Part shown: one piece after another, positions 45,448 through 52,960 of the stretch
Numbering within the stretch: position 1 is the first letter of the stretch
How the letters are laid out: each line of letters begins with the position of its first letter
Source of the DNA: Lysobacter sp. Root494
GTDB taxonomy: Bacteria > Pseudomonadota > Gammaproteobacteria > Xanthomonadales > Xanthomonadaceae
Direction of reading: 5' to 3'
DNA: 64,000 nucleotides
NCBI RefSeq assembly: GCF_001427225.1
Contig: NZ_LMFH01000006.1
Coordinates: forward strand, 342,910 to 406,909
Notes under the pieces: model-generated
Databases searched by the model: none
What the model saw: only the letters and a program-made list of their open reading frames with translations
Told to the model about the DNA's origin: nothing
Made by a program: the position numbers and the translations under genes

Positions 45448-47298
45448 ATGAGTTCTTCCACGCCAGCCTTCGACGGCAAGGCCTTCGTCAAGGGCTTGAG
45501 CACCGCGCCGGGCGTTTACCGCATGATCGCCGCCGACGACGCCGTGCTCTACGTCGGCAAGGCGAGCGCGCTGAAGAATCGCGTCGCCAGCTACTTCAAC
45601 GCATCGCCGAAGTCGCCGCGCATCGCCACGATGCTCGCGCAGGTCGCGCGCATGGAAGTCACGGTCACGCGCACCGAGACCGAAGCACTGCTGCTCGAAA
45701 ACCAGCTGATCAAGTCGCTCAAGCCGCGCTACAACGTCCAGCTTCGCGACGACAAGAGCTATCCCTACGTGCTGCTGACCAGCGAAAGCTGGCAGCGCAT
45801 CGGCCTGCACCGCGGACCGCGTGCGGTGCCCGGACGCTACTTCGGGCCGTATGCGAGCGTCGGCGCGGTGCGCGAGACCCTCAACCTGATGCACAAGCTG
45901 TTCCGCCTGCGCAGCTGCGAGGACAGCGTTTTCCGCAATCGTTCGCGTCCCTGCCTGCAGCACCAGATCGGACGTTGCAGCGCGCCGTGCGTCGGACTGG
46001 TAACGCCCGAAGATTATGCCGAGAGCGTGCGCCGTGCCTGTCTGTTCCTCGATGGCCGCAGCGATGAACTGAGCGACGAACTCGGCAAGGCGATGGAGTC
46101 GGCGAGCGAGCGCCTCGACTTCGAGGAAGCCGCGCGCCTGCGCGACCTGATGCAATCGATCCGCAGCCTGCAGGCGCGCCAGTACGTCGATGGCCGCGCC
46201 GCCGACCTCGACGTGCTGGCGGTTGCGATGCAGGACGCCGCCGCGTGCGTGCTGCTGCTCGCCTTCCGCGATGGCCGCAACCTGGGGACGCGGGCTTTCT
46301 TTCCCAAAACCGGCGGCACTACCGATGCCGCGGAAGTGCTCGCCGCCTTCGTTTCGCAGTACTACGCCGAACAGGCCCCGCCGCGGGAAATCGTGCTCGA
46401 CCGTGACATTCCCGACCGCGAACTCATCGAAGAGGCGCTGTCGCTCACCGGCGACCGCAAGATGCAGATCAAGACCAGCGTGCGCGGCGAACGCGCGGGC
46501 TATGTCGATCTCGCGCGGCGCAATGCGGAGATGTCGCTCGCCAGCGAACGCACCAGCCATGCCGCCCAGCGCGCACGCGCCGAGGCATTGCGTGACCTGC
46601 TCGCACTGCCTGCGCTGCCCGCGCGGATCGAGTGCTTCGACATCAGCCACACCATGGGCGAAGCGACGGTGGCGTCCTGCGTCGTCTTCGACAGCGAGGG
46701 CCCGGTGCGCGGCCAGTACCGGCGCTACAACATCGCCGGAATCGAGCCCGGTGACGATTACGCCGCCATGCACCAGGCGATCGACCGGCGTTTCCGCCGC
46801 GCCGTGGAAGAGCAGGGCGTGATGCCGGATGTGCTGTTGATCGACGGCGGCGCCGGCCAGGTGGCGCAGGCGCGGGCCGCGCTGGACGACCTGGGTGTCG
46901 AGGGCGTCGCGTTGGTAGGCGTCGCGAAGGGGCCAGCGCGGCGCCCGGGTGACGAGGAGTTGCTGCTTCCCGACGGCCGCATCGTCCATCCCGGCGCGGA
47001 ATCGCCGGCCCTGCAGTTGGTCCAGCAAGTTCGCGACGAGGCGCACCGCTTTGCCATCACCGGGCATCGTGGTCGCCGCCAGAAGGCGCGCAGTACCAGC
47101 CGCCTCGAGGACATTCCCGGCATCGGCCCGAGGCGTCGCGCGGCACTGCTGAAGCACTTTGGCGGGCTGGGCGGTCTCAAGGCCGCCGGAATGGAGGAGA
47201 TTGCGCGGGTCGAAGGGGTGAATGCGGCGCTGGCCTCGCGCATTTATGCTTCCCTGCACGGACTCGAGGCGGCGGAGAAGGGGCCTGCCAGCACATGA
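45448..47298 (+). CDS. uvrC: UvrABC system endonuclease subunit UvrC
   Basis: A 616-residue nucleotide-excision repair nuclease that makes both incisions. The N-terminal GIY-YIG domain starts GVYRM and continues VLYVGKASALKNRVASYF. Cysteines typical of UvrC (PCLQHQIGRCSAPC) follow. The UVR domain is near 205-235, the RNase H-like nuclease has DISHTMGEATVASCVVF and LLIDGGAGQ, and helix-hairpin-helix motifs end the protein (EDIPGIGPRRRAALL). ATG 45448 gives the usual N-terminus. pgsA follows, a widely kept pairing. Confidence 0.95.
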   Translation: MSSSTPAFDGKAFVKGLSTAPGVYRMIAADDAVLYVGKASALKNRVASYFNASPKSPRIATMLAQVARMEVTVTRTETEALLLENQLIKSLKPRYNVQLRDDKSYPYVLLTSESWQRIGLHRGPRAVPGRYFGPYASVGAVRETLNLMHKLFRLRSCEDSVFRNRSRPCLQHQIGRCSAPCVGLVTPEDYAESVRRACLFLDGRSDELSDELGKAMESASERLDFEEAARLRDLMQSIRSLQARQYVDGRAADLDVLAVAMQDAAACVLLLAFRDGRNLGTRAFFPKTGGTTDAAEVLAAFVSQYYAEQAPPREIVLDRDIPDRELIEEALSLTGDRKMQIKTSVRGERAGYVDLARRNAEMSLASERTSHAAQRARAEALRDLLALPALPARIECFDISHTMGEATVASCVVFDSEGPVRGQYRRYNIAGIEPGDDYAAMHQAIDRRFRRAVEEQGVMPDVLLIDGGAGQVAQARAALDDLGVEGVALVGVAKGPARRPGDEELLLPDGRIVHPGAESPALQLVQQVRDEAHRFAITGHRGRRQKARSTSRLEDIPGIGPRRRAALLKHFGGLGGLKAAGMEEIARVEGVNAALASRIYASLHGLEAAEKGPAST

Positions 47299-47476
47299 GG
47301 GAGCAGGGGCAACCCGCAGGGCCGGGGCTGAGGAGGCGCCGGCCTCACCGCGCTATCGCGCGGCTCGACGTCATCGCTCGGGCGTGGATCGACATACACT
47401 TCCTCGCTCTTCCTTGCCCGGCACCTCCTCAGTCCCGGCGCGACCTACTCCTATGTACTAGCAGGCCCGAGGGCGA

Positions 47477-48070
47477 ATGAAGTTGACCGTTCCCACCATG
47501 CTGACCCTGCTGCGGATGATGCTCATCCCGGTGCTGGTACTGGTGTTCTATCTGCCTTTCAAATGGACGAATTTCGCCGCGGCGTTCGTCTTCATCCTTG
47601 CTTCGGTGACCGACTGGCTGGACGGCTGGATCGCGCGTGCCTACAACCAGTCCTCCGCGTTCGGCGCGTTCCTCGATCCAGTGGCGGACAAGCTGATGGT
47701 CGCGGTCGCGTTGCTGCTGATCGTGCAGAAGCACCCGACGCCGTGGATGGCACTCTGGGCCGCCGTGATCATCGGCCGCGAAATCGCCGTGTCCGCGCTG
47801 CGCGAATGGATGGCCGAACTCGGCCAGCGCGCCAAGGTGAAGGTCGCCACGATCGGCAAGATCAAGACGATCGTGCAGATGGTCGCGCTGACGTTCCTGC
47901 TCTATTTCGAACCGCTGCAGTTCACGGTGGGAGAGCGGAAGTGGAACGTGCCGGTGTTCATCATTGGCGACTGGATGCTGGCCGTGGCCGCGTTGCTGAC
48001 CCTGTGGTCGGGGCTGGCGTACCTGCATGCCGCATGGCCGGCGCTGCGCGAGGATGGCCGCAACGGCTGA
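47477..48070 (+). CDS. pgsA: CDP-diacylglycerol-glycerol-3-phosphate 3-phosphatidyltransferase PgsA
   Basis: A 197-residue membrane enzyme making phosphatidylglycerophosphate, precursor of PG and cardiolipin. The CDP-alcohol phosphotransferase motif DG(x)2AR(x)8G(x)3D(x)3D is complete, seen as DWLDGWIARAYN, then AFGAFLDPVADKLM near residues 48-79. The opening NLPTMLTLLR-like sequence reads TVPTMLTLLRMML. It follows uvrC and precedes a tRNA cluster. Confidence 0.95.
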   Translation: MKLTVPTMLTLLRMMLIPVLVLVFYLPFKWTNFAAAFVFILASVTDWLDGWIARAYNQSSAFGAFLDPVADKLMVAVALLLIVQKHPTPWMALWAAVIIGREIAVSALREWMAELGQRAKVKVATIGKIKTIVQMVALTFLLYFEPLQFTVGERKWNVPVFIIGDWMLAVAALLTLWSGLAYLHAAWPALREDGRNG

Positions 48071-48156
48071 AGGCTCCCGCCGCACCCTGCATGTGAATCG
48101 ACTTCGCATTCAGGTGTTGACACATTCTTTTCCATGCCTAAAATGGCGCTTCCTCT

Positions 48157-48232
<76 letters not shown>

Positions 48233-48240
48233 GTTTTTCT

Positions 48241-48270
48241 CGAAGCCCCGTTCGCGGGGCTTCGTTTTTT
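48241..48270 (+). terminator. Terminator after tRNA-Gly
   Basis: CGAAGCCCC/GGGGCTTCG stem with a GTTCGC loop and TTTTTTT tail. Confidence 0.85.
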
Positions 48271-48355
48271 TCGGATCGGTACGCCGCGGTTTTGCGAAAA
48301 TGCGGTGGTGTGACAGAATCCGGACGGCTTCAAAGCATTGTTCAAAGCGTCATCC

Positions 48356-48429
48356 GGCCGGGTGGCAGAGTGGTTATGCAGCGGACTGCAAATCCGCGTA
48401 CGCCGGTTCAATTCCGACCTCGGCCTCCA
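48356..48429 (+). tRNA. tRNA-Cys (GCA)
   Basis: 74 bases with encoded CCA. Acceptor GGCCGGG pairs with CTCGGCC (one G-U), the anticodon stem GCGGA/TCCGC encloses CTGCAAA with anticodon GCA, and the T arm GCCGGTTCAATTCCGAC is standard. Confidence 0.95.
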
Positions 48430-48440
48430 GTTTCAAACGA

Positions 48441-48466
48441 AAGCCCGGCATTGCCGGGCTTTTTTG
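48441..48466 (+). terminator. Terminator after tRNA-Cys
   Basis: AAGCCCGGCA/TGCCGGGCTT stem followed by TTTTT, between the Cys and Leu tRNA genes. Confidence 0.8.
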
Positions 48467-48487
48467 TGCAGGTAAGCTTGCCCCCAG

Positions 48488-48574
48488 GCCTGGGTGGCGA
48501 AACCGGTATACGCAGCGGACTTAAAATCCGCCGGGGGCGACCCCATGCGGGTTCGAGTCCCGCCCCAGGCACCA
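48488..48574 (+). tRNA. tRNA-Leu (TAA)
   Basis: 87 bases with encoded CCA. Acceptor GCCTGGG pairs with CCCAGGC, the anticodon stem GCGGA/TCCGC encloses CTTAAAA with anticodon TAA, and the long variable arm (CGGGGGCGACCCCATG) marks a class II tRNA. Confidence 0.95.
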
Positions 48575-48633
48575 TCGCCCGCTACATGCACCAGCGTGCC
48601 GGCGAGCGCGGGCCGGTCAACAAGGGAAGACGA

Positions 48634-49268
48634 ATGCTGGATCCCCGCAACGCGCGTATCGCCGTCATCGGCCTGGGTTATGTCGGTCTCCCGCTTGCGA
48701 TTGAATTCGGCCGGCTGTACGAGACGCTCGGCTACGACATCGACGCGCAACGCGTTGCGGACCTGCGTGGAGGCAGGGACGGCAATCACGAGAGTAGCGC
48801 CGGGGAAATCGCGTCGGCGGCGAAGTTGCGCTTCAGCGCAGATGCCAGCGACCTGCACGACTGCAACGTGTATGTCGTCACCGTGCCGACGCCGGTGGAC
48901 GAGCACAAGCGTCCTGACTTCACGCCACTGCGCGAAGCCAGCCGCGTCGTTGGCCGTCTGCTTTCGCGCGGCGACACAGTCATCTATGAGTCCACCGTTT
49001 ATCCGGGCGCGACGGAAGAGATCTGCGTGCCGCAACTGGAAGCGGCTTCCGGATTGCGCGCCCGGGAATGGCGAAGCGCGAATACGGTGTCGACGTGATG
49101 ACATCCGCGCCAGCTGCCGGCCAGTACGATGCCGTCGTGCTTGCCGTTGCGCACGACCAATACCGCTCGCTCGGCCCGGAGGGCGCACGCCGTTATGGTC
49201 GCGGCAACGCCCTGCTGTATGACATCAAGAGTTTGTACCCACGCGACGCCGTCGACGCGCGGTTGTAA
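48634..49268 (+). pseudogene. Nucleotide-sugar (UDP-sugar) dehydrogenase with large internal deletion
   Basis: From ATG 48634 the frame encodes the N-terminal NAD domain of a TviB/WbpA-type UDP-sugar dehydrogenase: RIAVIGLGYVGLPLAIEFG, VVTVPTPVDEHKRPDFTPL and VIYESTVYPGATEEICVP. The frame then ends at 49098. A second frame (from about 49068) resumes with the family's C-terminal end: KREYGVDV, YDAVVLAVAHDQY and LLYDIKSLYP. The middle, roughly 200 residues including the catalytic cysteine motif (GGHCIGVDPYY in intact relatives), is missing. The joint lies near 49050-49070 and is also out of frame. The product cannot be active. It sits just after tRNA-Leu, and no partner polysaccharide genes remain. 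Confidence 0.85.
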
Positions 49269-49302
49269 CCTGCGACCCATCCGGGCGAAGAGACGGAGAG
49301 CC

Positions 49303-50925
49303 ATGCGTTACGCCACCTACGCCACATGCGTTCTGCTCTTCGTTGTTTCGCTCGCCATGGCCGCCTGGCACTCCGGCGGATGGTGGATAGCGGCCGCCAT
49401 GTTCGCGCTGCTTTCAGCGCTGGGTACGGTAGACCTGCTGCAGAAGCGAAGCACGCTGCGTCGCAACTATCCGTTGCTCGCGCATTTCCGCTATGGGCTT
49501 GAATCGATCGGCCCGGAAATGCGCCAGTACTTCATCGAATCCGACACCGCCGAAGTGCCGTTTTCACGCGAACAGCGCGCTCTCGTCTACCAGCGGGCGA
49601 AGTCGGTAAACGACACGCGGCCGTTCGGCACGCTGCAGGATGTCTATGGCGCGGATTACGAGTGGATCAACCATTCGTTGCAACCAACCCATCCTGCGTC
49701 GTTCGATTTCCGGATCGCGATCGGCGAGAACAGCGCCCAGCCGTATTCGGCCAGCGTGTTCAACATTTCGGCGATGAGTTTCGGTTCGCTTTCGGCCAAC
49801 GCGATTCGTGCATTGAATCGCGGAGCCAAGCTGGGCGCGTTCTACCACGACACCGGCGAAGGTTCGATTTCGCCGTACCACCGCGAGAACGGTGGCGATC
49901 TCGTGTGGGAAATCGGTTCGGGCTACTTCGGTTGCCGCGACGATAACGGTGGCTTCGACCTGGAACGCTTCACCCGGAACGCACGCGAACCGCAGGTGAA
50001 GATGGTCGAAATCAAGCTGTCGCAGGGCGCGAAGCCCGGTCACGGCGGCGTGTTGCCCGCGCCGAAGGTGAGCGCGGAAATCTCCGTGACGCGGGGCGTG
50101 CCGATGGGCATCGATTGCGTTTCGCCCGCGCAGCACAGCGCGTTCCACACCCCGGTTGGCCTGCTCGAATTCGTTGCGCAGTTGCGCGAAGCCAGCGGCG
50201 GCAAGCCGACCGGCTTCAAGCTGGCAATCGGACATCCGTGGGAATGGTTCGGCATCGCCAAGGCGATGCGCGAAACGGGACTGTTGCCGGACTTCATCGT
50301 GGTCGATGGTGCGGAAGGCGGCACGGGCGCCGCGCCGGCGGAATTCATCGATCACGTCGGCGTGCCGATGCACGAGGCCCTGATGCTCGTGCACAACACG
50401 CTCGCAGGCCTGGACTTGCGAAACCGCATCCGCATCGGTGCGGCAGGGCGAATCACCAGCGCCTTCGACATCGCGCGCACGCTGGCGATGGGGGCCGACT
50501 GGTGCAACGCGGGCCGCGGTTTCATGTTCGCGCTCGGCTGCATCCAGGCGCAAAGCTGCCACACCGACCGCTGCCCGAGCGGCGTCGCGACGCAGGATCC
50601 GTCGCGCTGGAAGCACCTCGACGTGCCGGACAAGGCCGTACGCGTCTTCAACTTCCACCAGAACACGTTGAAGGCGCTGCGCGACCTGATTGCGGCGGCG
50701 GGGCTGACCCATCCGGGCCAGATCGGACCGGAACATATCCTCCGTCGCGTATCGCCGATCGAAGTGCGCTCACTGGCCGCGCTGTACCACTTCCTCGAAC
50801 CCGGCGAGCTGCTGCACCATGTGCCGGACCACGCGGTGTTCAAGGCGTTCTGGACGGAAGCCCGCAGCGATTCGTTCGCAGCGCCGGAACGCGTGCGGCG
50901 CATGCGCGACAGCAAGTCGCTGTAA
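49303..50925 (+). CDS. FMN-binding glutamate-synthase-family protein
   Basis: A 540-residue protein with two N-terminal membrane helices (about 5-22 and 24-42) followed by a TIM-barrel like the FMN domain of glutamate synthase large subunit. Recognisable parts are AMSFGSLSANAIRALNRGA near 157-175, KPGHGGVLPAPKV, GAEGGTGAAPAEF and the cluster segment GCIQAQSCHTDRCPSG. The stand-alone, membrane-tethered form lacks the glutaminase domain, so it may not make glutamate; its substrate is unknown. GGAGAG precedes the ATG. It follows the damaged dehydrogenase by 34 bp. Confidence 0.88.
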   Translation: MRYATYATCVLLFVVSLAMAAWHSGGWWIAAAMFALLSALGTVDLLQKRSTLRRNYPLLAHFRYGLESIGPEMRQYFIESDTAEVPFSREQRALVYQRAKSVNDTRPFGTLQDVYGADYEWINHSLQPTHPASFDFRIAIGENSAQPYSASVFNISAMSFGSLSANAIRALNRGAKLGAFYHDTGEGSISPYHRENGGDLVWEIGSGYFGCRDDNGGFDLERFTRNAREPQVKMVEIKLSQGAKPGHGGVLPAPKVSAEISVTRGVPMGIDCVSPAQHSAFHTPVGLLEFVAQLREASGGKPTGFKLAIGHPWEWFGIAKAMRETGLLPDFIVVDGAEGGTGAAPAEFIDHVGVPMHEALMLVHNTLAGLDLRNRIRIGAAGRITSAFDIARTLAMGADWCNAGRGFMFALGCIQAQSCHTDRCPSGVATQDPSRWKHLDVPDKAVRVFNFHQNTLKALRDLIAAAGLTHPGQIGPEHILRRVSPIEVRSLAALYHFLEPGELLHHVPDHAVFKAFWTEARSDSFAAPERVRRMRDSKSL

Positions 50926-50934
50926 CAGCGCAGG

Positions 50935-51285
50935 TCAGAGCAGGCCCAGCACCTGTTCGGGCGGCCGGCCGATGACGGCACGACCGTGGTGCACGAAGAT
51001 CGGCCGTTCGATCAACCGCGGATGGGCGACCATCGTCGCGATCAATGCATCTTCCGACAGCGCCGGATCGGCCAGCCCGAGTGCCTCGTATTCGTCCTCG
51101 CCGCTGCGCAGCAGCGCACGCGCGGGCAGTCCGAGCATGCGGAGCAGCTCGCGCAGTTCCTCCGCGGTCGGTGGAGTTTCGAGATACGCGATCACGCGGG
51201 GTTCGATGCCGCGTTCATGCAGTAGTTCCAGCGCGCCCCTCGACTTCGAGCAGCGCGGGTTGTGATACAGGCGGGTGTCGTTCAT
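50935..51285 (-). CDS. arsC: ArsC-family (glutaredoxin-type) arsenate reductase-like protein
   Basis: A 116-residue ArsC-family protein. The catalytic cysteine is C12 in NPRCSKSRGALELL, and the conserved RPIFVHHGRAVIGRPPE follows near the C-terminus. E. coli-type ArsC reduces arsenate using glutathione and glutaredoxin. No arsR or arsB is nearby, so it could also be a Spx/YffB-like housekeeping relative. ATG 51285 is preferred over upstream in-frame starts because it gives the standard NDTRLYHNPRCSKS opening. Confidence 0.85.
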   Translation of the reverse strand: MNDTRLYHNPRCSKSRGALELLHERGIEPRVIAYLETPPTAEELRELLRMLGLPARALLRSGEDEYEALGLADPALSEDALIATMVAHPRLIERPIFVHHGRAVIGRPPEQVLGLL

Positions 51286-51357
51286 TGGTACCGTCAGGAG
51301 TACTTGCGGAAACAAGGCGCGCCCGGGCTGCGGGCGCTGGCTCGTATTCTCGCTCGC

Positions 51358-51771
51358 TCAGCGGGAAGCTGCGCTGTCCAAGGGGTTCCTGGGCCGCATC
51401 GTGACGATGATGCCTGTCGCTTCCTCGTTTCCGACCACCGGATAGAACAGCAGCTCCGCACGGACATCGCTCCGGTCCCAGGTCGCGCTGTCGGCCTTTT
51501 CCTGCGTCAGGTAGAAGCCCAGCTGTGGCAGCGTGCTTGCATAGAAGCGCCGCGCCTCGTCGGCGTTTCCGGCATAGAGCAGCCGCTTTGCATCGCGGCT
51601 TGGCGGCAGGTGCTGCGCCTGTGGCGGCGTCGGCAGCTCCACCGGCGCGGCGCCGGCGACATGCTCGGGCAGCAGTCGCAGCGATACCTGGAAGCTGGCG
51701 CTCTGCCCCAACGCAGCGCCGCCGGTAGTGGCCAGGAGCACTCCCGCGATGATGGCGAGTGGAGTGCGCAT
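51358..51771 (-). CDS. Periplasmic protein of unknown family
   Basis: A 137-residue protein with a signal peptide (about 1-23, ALGQS). The mature part has no family I recognise; a proline-rich stretch (PTPPQAQHLPP) precedes a segment with YAGNADEARRFY. It starts four bases after the HDOD gene stop, so it is likely co-transcribed with it. Function cannot be assigned. Confidence 0.7.
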   Translation of the reverse strand: MRTPLAIIAGVLLATTGGAALGQSASFQVSLRLLPEHVAGAAPVELPTPPQAQHLPPSRDAKRLLYAGNADEARRFYASTLPQLGFYLTQEKADSATWDRSDVRAELLFYPVVGNEEATGIIVTMRPRNPLDSAASR

Positions 51772-51775
51772 GCCG

Positions 51776-52846
51776 TTACGCCGCCTCGGCTCGTTCGCTG
51801 GCCAGCGCGCGCCACCGTGCCAGCTGCTCGAACTGACCTGCGCGACGCAGATACCCCTCGTCGACGTCGGTGCCGTTCACCAGCGCGGCGGCCACATGGA
51901 CCGCGCCCGTGACCCAGAAACCGCGGATGCGCGAAGGCGCCCTGTAGAACGCCACGGCCTCCACGATCGGTGCGGGCAACCCCCAAAGGCCGAGCAGGTA
52001 GGCTCCCGCGATGTTGTGCGGCGTGGCGGCTCCGGATTCGTCGACATGCGCCTGCTGCGGCAACAACAGACCGACTTCGGCCAGCAAGCCCGCGGTTGCC
52101 GCGAGATCGGCGCTGGGGCCGGCGAGCAGTTCCGACGCCAGGCGGGAGATGTGCAGGGCGCGTTCGCGCATGCCCTTGGCCTCGGCGGAATGCGAGCCCA
52201 CGAAGAACACTTCGCTGGCAAGCACCAGTTGCCGCAGTGCGCTCTGTCCCAGCCGGGTCACGGCCGTGCGCAGGTCGGTGATTTCGCGTCCGGAGGAGTA
52301 ATACGCCGAATTGGTCATGCGCAGCACCTGCGCGGCCAGCGCCGGGTCTTCACCGATCAGCGCGGCGATGCGTGCGGCGCTGACGTCGGGATCGCGCAGC
52401 AGGCGGGTCAACGCCAGGTACTGGTTCGGCGCCGTCGGCAGGGAGCCCACGCGCCCGATCACGCGCTTCAAGGCAGGATCGTCGAGCAGCGTGCGCAGCT
52501 CCGCGGCGCTTTCCACCGCGTCGATCAGCGCCAGCGCATCCAGTGGATCGGACAGCACCCGCTGCGCGACTTCCAGTGCGTGGGTCGAATCGTGCTCGTC
52601 GTTGCTGCCCGTCATCAGGATGCGCATGGTTTCCGGATGCCGGATGCGCAGCTGCGCCAGCAGCGCGATACCGCTGTAGGCACCCACTTCGTCCGCGCAG
52701 ACCAGCACGTCCGGCGCGTGCTGGCCCGACAACGCGACTTCGACCTCGCGCGTCCATTCGAGCTGCCAGTCCAGGCCCTGATCGGCCAGCTCGCGCCTGA
52801 CTTCCTCGGCCCGGCTGCCCTCGTTGCTCACCACCAGAATCAACAC
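51776..52846 (-). CDS. HDOD-domain signalling protein with degenerate receiver domain
   Basis: A 356-residue protein. Residues 1-120 fold like a response-regulator receiver but lack its key residues: the N-terminal acidic pair is replaced (LVVSNEGSR) and the phosphoacceptor position in DVLVCADEVGAYSG is alanine. Residues about 125-325 are an HDOD domain (SLPTAPNQYLALTRLLRDPD, ALAAQVLRMTNSAYYSS, AVTRLGQSALRQLVLA), a non-enzymatic output domain common in c-di-GMP and chemotaxis-linked signalling. It is downstream of an orphan histidine kinase on the same strand. Confidence 0.85.
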   Translation of the reverse strand: MLILVVSNEGSRAEEVRRELADQGLDWQLEWTREVEVALSGQHAPDVLVCADEVGAYSGIALLAQLRIRHPETMRILMTGSNDEHDSTHALEVAQRVLSDPLDALALIDAVESAAELRTLLDDPALKRVIGRVGSLPTAPNQYLALTRLLRDPDVSAARIAALIGEDPALAAQVLRMTNSAYYSSGREITDLRTAVTRLGQSALRQLVLASEVFFVGSHSAEAKGMRERALHISRLASELLAGPSADLAATAGLLAEVGLLLPQQAHVDESGAATPHNIAGAYLLGLWGLPAPIVEAVAFYRAPSRIRGFWVTGAVHVAAALVNGTDVDEGYLRRAGQFEQLARWRALASERAEAA

Positions 52847-52960
52847 GCGCTGTCCTCCTGAATCGCATAAGGCTCACGGGGAATAGCGGCAGCAGGTCCT
52901 AAATGCTGAAGGTCGGGTTTGCAGAACTGCCAAATGGCTCACGTTTGTGATGCGCGGCGC

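Noticed and set aside
48308..48314. Another TGTCACA (minus strand) near the tRNA genes
   Set aside because: No CGTC follows at 16 bases and no gene of the ECF41 target type lies downstream.
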